This document shows positions 54,881 through 62,280 of a stretch of 64,000 nucleotides of DNA, in pieces. The notes beneath the pieces are model-generated. The model was not told where the DNA came from. It did no database searches and worked only from the letters and a program-made list of their open reading frames with translations. The stretch spans positions 1-64,000 of the forward strand of contig NZ_CP040709.1 in assembly GCF_005952805.1 (NCBI RefSeq), read 5' to 3'. Position 1 is the first letter of the stretch; every line of letters starts with the position of its first letter. A program made the position numbers and the translations under genes. This DNA is from Inhella inkyongensis. GTDB lineage: Bacteria > Pseudomonadota > Gammaproteobacteria > Burkholderiales > Burkholderiaceae_C.

Positions 54881-56428
54881 TCACCACTTGCAACCCTTGT
54901 TGCGCAGGCTGTCCAGCACCAGCGGGGCCACGGCCAGCAGACCCTTGTCCGCATGGGCCTTGCGGCAGTCCTCGCGGTTGGCCTCCTCCACCGCCTTTTC
55001 CATCTTGGTCTTGGGCAGGGCCGGCAGCAGCTCCAGCACGCCGGGGCCGCGCCGCAGACCGGCGGCGCCGGGGCGCGGCAGGCTCAGATTGAGCGGCGCC
55101 GGCGCCGCACTGGCGGCAGCCGAGGGTGCGGTGGCCACGTCATGCCCCACACGGGCGCCGGCATCGGGCGAGCCCGGCGTGGGCGGCAAACCCGGATTCG
55201 GCGCGCCTTGCGGCGTGCCGCGTTGAGGCGGCAAGGGGGTGGGCGTCGTCACGGCCGACCTCGCTGCGTCAGTCGCATCGGGCAGATTCGACAGCACAGG
55301 CGCCGTCGGGGCCGGCGCCAGTTCGCGGGTTGAGGGGGCGAGCTGCGGCGCACCGAGGGACTCCTTGACGACCTGCGGCCGAGCCACGGCAGGCGCCTCC
55401 AGGGTGCGGCGCTCTATCGCCTCGGGGAGGTCTTGCGGCGTGGCCGGTGCGGTGCTCAGGGCGCTGCTGGGTGCGGTGAGGCGTGGCGCGGCCAGGCTCT
55501 CACGCGCCACGCGCGGTCGCGCCGGGGTCGCGGCCTCCAGCGTGCGGCGTTCGATGGCCTCGGGCAGATCCTGCGGCGTTGCCGGGGCTGCGCTCAGGCT
55601 GGGACTGGAGGCTGCCAGGCGCGGCGCGACCAAGGCCTCCCGTCTCATTGACGTGCGGACCGGCGGCCGTGTGGCGGCCGCCCCCTCCAGGGTGCGGACC
55701 ACGGTCTTCTCCACCGGCTCGGGCAGGGCCAAGGCCTCGGCCACCGGGGCCAACGGCGCCGCATTCGCTTGAAGGCGGGGGCTGACCAGAGCCTCGCGCG
55801 GGACGGCGGGGCGGGGCCGCGGCTCGGCCTCCAAGGTGCGCAACACCGGCTCCTCAGCGGGCTCGGGCAAGCCTTCCAAACGGGCAGGGGCCGCCTGCAG
55901 GGCCGGTGCCTGCGGGGTGTTCAGGCTTTCGATGGCCGTGGCCGTGGTCTGAGCCCTTGGCGCCGGCTGCAGCGCGGAACGAATGACCGGCTCGGGCGCC
56001 GGTTCGGCGGCGGGTTCTGGGGCCGGGGGCGGCGGCACGGGTCCGGCATCAGGCCGATCCGGCACCGGCTCTTCGGACCGGACCTCCTGCTCACGAAATC
56101 GCCCCTTTTCGGCGGCTCCCGGCCCGGCCTCAGGAGGGGGAGCCTGGGTGCGCAGACGGCCGCCGTGGCGGCTTGTGGCGGCCTGACCCGGCGCGCTGTC
56201 GTCGCGCCAGACCGGCATCGCCACCTCCAGCTCCCCCTGCGGGGAGCGCCCGCCAAAGCCCTCGAGCGCGATCTCCATGCGCCCCCACAGGCCCTGGCCC
56301 GGACGCTCCGGCGCCGGCTCGGTGCCCACCATCAGCACCAGCCACACATGCAGCAGGGCCGATAGCCACAGGCAGCGCGGCAGCAACGGGCGCCGCTGCG
56401 ATGGGTCGCCAAAGCGAAGGAGGGCCAT
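54881..56428 (-). CDS. Envelope protein with tandem ~50-residue Pro/Ala repeats
   Basis: The 515-residue protein has a TonB-like N-terminal anchor (LWLSALLHVWLVLMVG), then a repetitive Pro/Ala/Arg-rich region. Imperfect repeats of roughly 45-55 residues contain (R/K)E(A/S)L(V/G/A)(A/S)PxL and LPEAIERRTLE. The C-terminus is folded with two Cys (EDCRKAHADKG, NKGCKW). I know no family. Its neighbour at 53111-54868 contains a similar ASLAAPQLAASS motif, so the two convergent genes may be related. ATG 56428 is the likely start. Confidence 0.65.
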   Translation of the reverse strand: MALLRFGDPSQRRPLLPRCLWLSALLHVWLVLMVGTEPAPERPGQGLWGRMEIALEGFGGRSPQGELEVAMPVWRDDSAPGQAATSRHGGRLRTQAPPPEAGPGAAEKGRFREQEVRSEEPVPDRPDAGPVPPPPAPEPAAEPAPEPVIRSALQPAPRAQTTATAIESLNTPQAPALQAAPARLEGLPEPAEEPVLRTLEAEPRPRPAVPREALVSPRLQANAAPLAPVAEALALPEPVEKTVVRTLEGAAATRPPVRTSMRREALVAPRLAASSPSLSAAPATPQDLPEAIERRTLEAATPARPRVARESLAAPRLTAPSSALSTAPATPQDLPEAIERRTLEAPAVARPQVVKESLGAPQLAPSTRELAPAPTAPVLSNLPDATDAARSAVTTPTPLPPQRGTPQGAPNPGLPPTPGSPDAGARVGHDVATAPSAAASAAPAPLNLSLPRPGAAGLRRGPGVLELLPALPKTKMEKAVEEANREDCRKAHADKGLLAVAPLVLDSLRNKGCKW

Positions 56429-56456
56429 CCAGCGCGTCAGCCAACGATGCGCTGGG

Positions 56457-57014
56457 TCAGCCCCGGCCGGCCAGCGCCAGCAGCCCATCCAGCACCGCCT
56501 GCACGGCGGCCTGGGCCTTGGCGTCTTGCAGGCTGCCATCGCTGCTCAGGGCCTGATCGGCCCGGCCCAGCGCATGTTGCTGGGGCAGCAGCAGCATCTG
56601 GAAGTTCATGGTCAGGAAGGCGCGCAAGTGATTCAGCCCGCGCAGGCCGCCCAGCATCCCGGCCGAAGCCGCCAGCAAGGCCGTGGGCTTGTTGCGCGTG
56701 GCCGCCGTGCCCTCTGGCAGGCGCGAGAGCCAGTCAAAGGCATTGATCAGCAGCGGCGTCGGGAAGCCGTTGTACTCGGGGCTGACCACCACCACGGCAT
56801 CGGCACGCTGCAGGGCGGCCAACAGCGGCTGCACCCCGGCGGGCACGCCATCGCGCTGCTCCAGATCGCCGTCGTAGATCGGCAGCGCCAGCGCGCGCAG
56901 GTCCAGCAACTCAGCCGCATGGCCTTGGGCACGGGCCTGCGCAGCCACCCACTGACCCAGGGCGGTGTTCATGGAGCCCTGGCGGGCGCTGCCGGAGAGG
57001 ATCAGAACTTGCAT
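56457..57014 (-). CDS. NADPH-dependent FMN reductase family protein
   Basis: The 185-residue flavodoxin-fold reductase has LILSGSARQGSMNTAL (FMN phosphate site) and VVVSPEYNGFPTPLLINAFDWLSR. Relatives reduce quinones, azo dyes or chromate with FMN. The physiological substrate is unknown. ATG 57014 fits the family start. It precedes the tandem-repeat envelope gene by 28 bases on the same strand. Confidence 0.9.
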   Translation of the reverse strand: MQVLILSGSARQGSMNTALGQWVAAQARAQGHAAELLDLRALALPIYDGDLEQRDGVPAGVQPLLAALQRADAVVVVSPEYNGFPTPLLINAFDWLSRLPEGTAATRNKPTALLAASAGMLGGLRGLNHLRAFLTMNFQMLLLPQQHALGRADQALSSDGSLQDAKAQAAVQAVLDGLLALAGRG

Positions 57015-57131
57015 GGGGTGGCGTTGAAGTGGCGGGGCCTGCATTGCAGCATGCCCGGGTTTCCCTGCCTCACCGTCATGGCATGAATAGGGGCAGGATC
57101 AGGGCCGTCGCCCTGCCCACGAGAGCCGCCC

Positions 57132-57890
57132 ATGCCCACCCTCGACGCCCTGCTGCTGCGCTACTGGAACGTCCACGAGGTCTCGATCAATCTGGTGGTG
57201 TTCGCCAACATCCTGGGTGCCCTGCTGCTGGGTCTGATTGCCGGCTACGAACGCACCTATCACGGGCGGGCAGCGGGCATGCGCACCTATGGCCTGGTGT
57301 GCATGGCCAGCTGTGCGCTCACCGTGCTGGCCGGCTACCCGCTGCACTGGTTTGGCGGCCAGCATGTCAGCGCCTTCACCACCCATCTGCCGCCCGACCC
57401 CACCCGCATCATCCAGGGCATCGTCACCGGCATCGGCTTCCTGGGCGCCGGCATGATCATGAAGGACGGGCTCTCCATCACCGGCCTGACCTCGGCTGCC
57501 TCGCTGTGGTCCTCATCCGCCATCGGCATCCTGGTGGGGGTGGGCTTTTATGCCGCGGCCATCCTGCTGACCGTGCTGTCGGCCTCGCTGATGATGTACG
57601 CGGCCCGGCTCGAACGCATCCTGCCCGCACGCCCTGCCATCAGCCTGACGCTGACCTACAAGCCCGGGGTTGAGCCCAGCCGCCAAGCCCTGGACCACAT
57701 CGCCCGCGAGCGCGGCTACCAAGTGGCCAGCGGCTCCTTCAGCGTGCGCTACTTCGAGGGCCGCCATGTCTGGCGCTTCGTCTGCATCGAGGTGGACCGC
57801 CGCCGCGCGCTGCCCATCACCGGGCTGTCCGGCGATCTGGCGCAGTTGGAGGGCATCGAGGCCTTCGAGATCGGGCACGCCAGAAACTGA
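57132..57890 (+). CDS. MgtC/SapB family membrane protein
   Basis: The 252-residue protein has four or five N-terminal membrane helices with GYERTYHGRAAGMRTYGLV and GIVTGIGFLGAGMI, the MgtC core. A C-terminal ACT-like cytoplasmic domain follows (about residues 170-245). MgtC proteins help growth at low Mg2+ and modulate ATP synthase in pathogens; the role here is unknown. It is divergent from the FMN reductase gene. Confidence 0.9.
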   Translation: MPTLDALLLRYWNVHEVSINLVVFANILGALLLGLIAGYERTYHGRAAGMRTYGLVCMASCALTVLAGYPLHWFGGQHVSAFTTHLPPDPTRIIQGIVTGIGFLGAGMIMKDGLSITGLTSAASLWSSSAIGILVGVGFYAAAILLTVLSASLMMYAARLERILPARPAISLTLTYKPGVEPSRQALDHIARERGYQVASGSFSVRYFEGRHVWRFVCIEVDRRRALPITGLSGDLAQLEGIEAFEIGHARN

Positions 57891-57982
57891 CCCTCCGAAG
57901 CGCCTAAGACTTCTTGTGAAGCCAGAGGGCTCAGGTAGAACTCGGGCATGCTCGGGGCCCTTTGACATCGTCTCGCTGAACC

Positions 57983-58792
57983 ATGCTGAGCCTGACCCTG
58001 GCCCTCGCCGCAGCCGCCCCCACTTCGACCCCACCCGCCCAATCCCTGTGGGAGGCCGGCGCCCTGGGCCTGGTGGTGAACCAACAGGCCTACCCCGGTG
58101 CCGATCAACAGATCAGCCGAGGCTTGGCGCTGCCCTATCTGCTGTATCGCGGGCGCTACCTGCGCGCCGATGGCGAGACCGCCGGCCTGCGGGCCGTGCA
58201 CACGCCGCGCGTTGAGTTCGACATCGGCTTTTCCGGCAGCTTTGGCAGCGGCGGCCGGGACATCGACGCACGCCGCGGCCTGGCCCATCTGGGCACTCTG
58301 GTGGAGCTGGGGCCGCGCCTGAAGTGGAATCTGGATGCCGGCACCGAGCCCGGCAGTGGCCGCTGGCGCGCGCTGTTTCCGCTGCGCGCGGTGTTCGACT
58401 TGAGCGAACGCGCCCAGCATCGCGGCTGGGCCTTCGAGCCTGAACTGCTCTATTCGCGCACCAGCGCGCAAGGCTGGCGCTACTCGCTGGGCCTGGGCGC
58501 CATTGCCACCGACCAGCGCCTGGCCCAGCATTTCTACGGCGTGCGCCCCGAGCAGGCCCTGGCCGACCGCCCCACCTACGCGGCGCGCGCCGGCCTGGTG
58601 GCCTGGCGCCTGACCAGTGGCTTCAACAAGAGCCTGAACCGCGACTGGCGCCTGTTCGGCTTTGCACGGCTGCAGTCGGTGGCGGGCGCGGTCAATGAGG
58701 ACAGCCCCTTGGTGCGCCAACGCACGGGCCTGAGCGCCGGCATCGGCCTGTCCTACACCTTCGCGCGCAGTTCGGAGAGTGGGGTCGACTGA
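57983..58792 (+). CDS. MipA/OmpV family outer-membrane protein
   Basis: The 269-residue exported protein begins with a short signal-like segment and shows LVVNQQAYPGADQQISRGLALPYLLYRG, then amphipathic strands ending in LSYTFARS. This matches the MipA/OmpV beta-barrel family, linked to murein scaffolding or porin function. ATG 57983 gives a rather short signal peptide, so the true start may lie upstream, but no better codon is obvious. Confidence 0.82.
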   Translation: MLSLTLALAAAAPTSTPPAQSLWEAGALGLVVNQQAYPGADQQISRGLALPYLLYRGRYLRADGETAGLRAVHTPRVEFDIGFSGSFGSGGRDIDARRGLAHLGTLVELGPRLKWNLDAGTEPGSGRWRALFPLRAVFDLSERAQHRGWAFEPELLYSRTSAQGWRYSLGLGAIATDQRLAQHFYGVRPEQALADRPTYAARAGLVAWRLTSGFNKSLNRDWRLFGFARLQSVAGAVNEDSPLVRQRTGLSAGIGLSYTFARSSESGVD

Positions 58793-58879
58793 GCACGCCG
58801 AAGGGACTCCTGCGATCGGTTCCAATGCCGGCTCGGGCCTCTTGATGGCCCACCCCTCCCTTGAGAACCGGAGCTTTTG

Positions 58880-59722
58880 ATGCTGCGTCGCACCCTGCTG
58901 TCCCTTGCCCTCGTTGCCGCTTCGGCGGCCCACGCCCAGACCCCGACCTTCAAGGTCACCGCCATCCCCGATGAGTCGCCCACCGAGCTGGCCAAAAAGG
59001 CCGCACCGCTGATCGCCTATCTGGAAAAGCAGCTGGGCCAGAAAGTCGAGTTCACGCCCGTCACCGACTACGCGGCGGCCGTGGAGGCGCTGGTGAATCG
59101 CAAGGTCGATCTGGCCTGGTTTGGCGGCTTCACCTTCGTCCAGGCCCATGTGCGCTCGGGCGGCAAGGTGTTGCCCATCGTGCAGCGCGAGGAAGACGAG
59201 AAGTTCAAGTCCGTCTTCATCAGCGCCGACCCCACGGTCAAGGCCCTGGCCGATCTGAAGGGCAAGGACCTGAGCTTCGGCTCGCAGAGCTCCACCAGCG
59301 GCCACCTGATGCCGCGCCACTTCCTGCTGCAGGCGGGCATGGACCCCGAGAAGAGCTTTCGCCGCGTGGCCTTCAGCGGCGCGCACGACGCCACCATCGC
59401 GGCCGTGGCCGCCGGCCGCGTGGCCGGTGGGGCGCTGAACATCTCGGTGTGGGAAAAGTTCGTTGCCGAGAAGAAGGTCGACCCGGCCCTGGTGCGCGTG
59501 ATCTACACCACCCCGGCCTATTACGACTACAACTGGACCGTGCACGCCGACCTGCCCAAGGCCACGCGCGACAAGCTGACCCAGGCCTTCCTGAACCTGA
59601 AGGCCGACACGCCCGAAGGCGCCGAGATCCTGAAGCTGCAACGCGCCACCCGCTTCGTGCCGAGCAAGGCCGAGAACTACCAGGGCATCGAGGCCGCAGC
59701 CAAGAGCGCTGGTTTGCTCTGA
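58880..59722 (+). CDS. phnD: Phosphonate/phosphite ABC transporter binding protein
   Basis: The 280-residue binding protein has a signal peptide (MLRRTLLSLALVAASAAHA). Motifs PDESPTELAKKAAPLIAYLEKQLGQKVE, LAWFGGFTFVQA and FGSQSSTSGHLMPRHFL match the PhnD/PtxB family, the last being the phosphate-binding Ser/Thr loop. GGAG precedes ATG 58880. It starts a four-gene operon with an ATPase and two permeases. No C-P lyase or phosphite dehydrogenase genes are in the window, so the exact phosphorus compound is open. Confidence 0.9.
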   Translation: MLRRTLLSLALVAASAAHAQTPTFKVTAIPDESPTELAKKAAPLIAYLEKQLGQKVEFTPVTDYAAAVEALVNRKVDLAWFGGFTFVQAHVRSGGKVLPIVQREEDEKFKSVFISADPTVKALADLKGKDLSFGSQSSTSGHLMPRHFLLQAGMDPEKSFRRVAFSGAHDATIAAVAAGRVAGGALNISVWEKFVAEKKVDPALVRVIYTTPAYYDYNWTVHADLPKATRDKLTQAFLNLKADTPEGAEILKLQRATRFVPSKAENYQGIEAAAKSAGLL

Positions 59723-59739
59723 GCCAAGAGCGACCGCTG

Positions 59740-60570
59740 ATGCGCGTCGACCTTCAAGCCCTGCACACCCGCCACCCCGCCGCGCGCCGCGAGGCGCCGG
59801 ATGCGCTGGCCGATCTGAGCGTGCAGATCCAGACCGGCGAGGCGGTGGCGGTCATCGGTCCGTCGGGCGCGGGCAAGACCAGCCTGCTGCATGCGCTGGC
59901 CTGCGCGCTGCCGCCCACGGCAGGGCAGATGCTGCTCGATGGTCAGGACCCCTGGCGCTTGAGCGAACGTGCCCGCCACGCGCTGCGCGGGCGCCTGTGC
60001 CTGCTGCCGCAAACGCCGCCGCTGCCCCCGCGCCAGCGCGTGGTGCATGCGGTGCTGGCCGGCGCGCTGCCGCGCTGGTCGCTGCTCTACAGCCTGGCCT
60101 CGTTGTTCTACCCGCGGGCCAGCGATGTGCAGGCCGCCGCCACGGCCCTGGCCGCCTTTGATCTGGCCGACAAGTTGTGGGAGCGCGTGGACCGCCTGAG
60201 CGGCGGCGAGCGCCAGCGCGTAGGCTTGGCACGCGCCCTGCTCAGCCAGGGCAGCCTGTGGCTGGTGGACGAACCCCTCTCGGCCCTGGACCCGACGCGC
60301 GCCCAGGCCGCCCTGCAGTTACTGGTGAACCAAGCCCAGGCGCGCGGCGTCACCCTGGTGGCCAGCCTGCACCATGTGGAGCTGGCGCTGGCCGCCTTTC
60401 CGCGCGTGATCGGCCTACGCGCGGGGCGGCTGCTGTTCGACTTGCCCGCTGCCGAAGTGAATGATGCGCGCCTGCAAGCGCTCTATGCCCAGCACGAGCA
60501 GGAGCTGCACGCACCGCTGCCCAGCCCCGAGCCAGATCCTGTGGCTCCAGTGGCCATGACCTGCCGATGA
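59740..60570 (+). CDS. phnC: Phosphonate-type ABC transporter ATPase
   Basis: The 276-residue ATPase has Walker A GPSGAGKTSLLHAL, the signature LSGGERQRVGLARAL and Walker B LWLVDEPLSALD. It is of the PhnC type by operon context. The start is ATG 59740, 17 bases after the binding-protein stop. It overlaps the first permease gene by four bases (ATGA). Confidence 0.92.
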   Translation: MRVDLQALHTRHPAARREAPDALADLSVQIQTGEAVAVIGPSGAGKTSLLHALACALPPTAGQMLLDGQDPWRLSERARHALRGRLCLLPQTPPLPPRQRVVHAVLAGALPRWSLLYSLASLFYPRASDVQAAATALAAFDLADKLWERVDRLSGGERQRVGLARALLSQGSLWLVDEPLSALDPTRAQAALQLLVNQAQARGVTLVASLHHVELALAAFPRVIGLRAGRLLFDLPAAEVNDARLQALYAQHEQELHAPLPSPEPDPVAPVAMTCR

Positions 60571-61412
60571 GCGCTCCCGCACTGCGCGACCCCCTACGCG
60601 ACCCAACTTGGCTGGGCCGCCTGTTCTGGTTGCTGGCGCTGCCGGTGCTGATCTGGCCCCTGCTGGTGGCCACCGAGTTCCGCCCCGCCACCTTGCTGGA
60701 ACCCCAGGCCCTGCAGAGTGCCGGGCGCTTTGTGGGCGATTTCTTCCCGCCCCGCCATGACCCCGAATTCCTGCGCCAGTTGCTAGCCGACAGCTGGCGC
60801 ACCGTGGCCATGGCCACGGCGGGGCTGACGCTGGCGCTGCTGCTGGCCTGGCCGCTGGCTTTGCTGAGCGTGCGCAGCCTCTCGGTCTCGGCCCTCAGTG
60901 GACCATCGACGCGGTGGTCGGCAAGGCTGCCCGCCGGCCTGCGCCAACTGGCGCGCTGGACGGCCATCGTGCTGCGCTCGGTGCCCGAGCTGGTCTGGGC
61001 CCTGGTGTTCGTGCGCGTGGTGGGCCTCGGGCCCACGGCCGGCGTGCTGGCCATCGCGCTGACCTATGGCGGCATGCTGGGCAAGGTCTATGCGGACATT
61101 CTGGAAAGCGGCGAGGCCCACACCACCCAGGCCCTGCTGCGCAACGGCAGCGGCCGCCTTCAGGCCTTCTTCTTCGCGCTGCTGCCAGCCAATGCGGCCG
61201 AGCTGGCCAGCTACACCGTCTACCGCTGGGAATGCGCGGTGCGCAGCTCGGTGGTGCTGGGCTTTGTCGGCGCCGGCGGCCTGGGCCAGGCCATGGACAG
61301 CAGCATGAAGATGTTCAACGGCGGCGAAGTGGCCAGCATGCTGCTGGTCTTCATGGCCCTGGTGGCTGTGGCCGACCGCTTTGGCGCTTGGCTCCGAAAG
61401 ACCCTGGCATGA
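60567..61412 (+). CDS. phnE: Phosphonate-type ABC permease 1
   Basis: The 281-residue permease has about six membrane helices and the inner-membrane permease EAA-like loop (LLRNGSGRLQAFFFALLPANAAEL). GFVGAGGLGQAMD is typical of PhnE. It is four-base-coupled to both flanking genes. It shares the segment FVGDFFPPRHDPEFL with permease 2 (FVAEFFPPDWSPAFR), so the two arose by duplication and probably form a heterodimer. Confidence 0.9.
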   Translation: MSAPALRDPLRDPTWLGRLFWLLALPVLIWPLLVATEFRPATLLEPQALQSAGRFVGDFFPPRHDPEFLRQLLADSWRTVAMATAGLTLALLLAWPLALLSVRSLSVSALSGPSTRWSARLPAGLRQLARWTAIVLRSVPELVWALVFVRVVGLGPTAGVLAIALTYGGMLGKVYADILESGEAHTTQALLRNGSGRLQAFFFALLPANAAELASYTVYRWECAVRSSVVLGFVGAGGLGQAMDSSMKMFNGGEVASMLLVFMALVAVADRFGAWLRKTLA

Positions 61413-62188
61413 GGCCGCCCCTCTTCGACGCCCGCTGCCGCGCCTGCTGGGTGATGGCCGGCCTGCTGGCGCTGGTGGTGGCCAGCTTCTGGAGCCTGGA
61501 CCTGCAATGGGCCGCGTTTCTGAGCAGCGACGCCCTGCGCGCCATGGGCCGATTCGTGGCCGAGTTCTTCCCGCCGGACTGGAGCCCCGCCTTCCGCGCC
61601 AAGCTGCTGCCCGCCGCCTGGGAGACCCTGGCCATGAGCCTCTTGGGCACGCTACTCGCCGCCGCAGCGGGGCTGGCCCTGGCCCTGCCGGCCAGCCGAC
61701 CCGGTGGGGTGGGCACCCTGGCGCGCACCCTGCTCAACGCGCTGCGCGCCGTGCCCGAACTGGTGTGGGCGGCGCTGCTGCTCATCCTGGCCGGCCTGGG
61801 GCCGATGGCCGGCACCCTGGCCCTGGCCGTGCACACCGCCGGCGTGCTGGGCCGCCTGTTTGCGCAGAGCCTGGAAACCGTGAACGGCCACGGCGCCGTA
61901 CAGACCCTGCGCCTGCAGGGCTGCAGCCCCACCCAGGTGTTTGCCTATGCCACCCTGCCCACGCTCTTGCCGCAACTCATCAGCTACACGCTCTACCGCT
62001 GGGAGAACAACATTCGCGCCGCCGCCGTGCTGGGCGTGGTGGGCGCCGGCGGCCTGGGCCAGCTGCTGGCCTTTCACATGGGCCTGTTCCACATGGGCAA
62101 GACGGCCAGCATCCTGATCGCGATGCTGGTGCTGGTGGCGCTGGTGGATGGGCTGAGCGCTTGGGCGCGGCGGCGACTGGCCAGCTGA
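61409..62188 (+). CDS. phnE: Phosphonate-type ABC permease 2
   Basis: The 259-residue permease parallels permease 1: FVAEFFPPDWSPAFRAKLLPAAWETLAMS, the RAVPELVW helix, LRLQGCSPTQVFAYATLPTLL and GVVGAGGLGQLLA. ATG 61409 overlaps the upstream stop by four bases. It is the last gene of the transport operon. Two different permease genes suggest a heterodimeric channel. Confidence 0.9.
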   Translation: MRPPLFDARCRACWVMAGLLALVVASFWSLDLQWAAFLSSDALRAMGRFVAEFFPPDWSPAFRAKLLPAAWETLAMSLLGTLLAAAAGLALALPASRPGGVGTLARTLLNALRAVPELVWAALLLILAGLGPMAGTLALAVHTAGVLGRLFAQSLETVNGHGAVQTLRLQGCSPTQVFAYATLPTLLPQLISYTLYRWENNIRAAAVLGVVGAGGLGQLLAFHMGLFHMGKTASILIAMLVLVALVDGLSAWARRRLAS

Positions 62189-62280
62189 GCATCCGGATTT
62201 GCCCCCGCCCATGCGCTCCGGCACTGGGGCGCACAGCCCGCACTGCGATAGGGTGCGCGACCTTTTTTGATCGCCACCCC

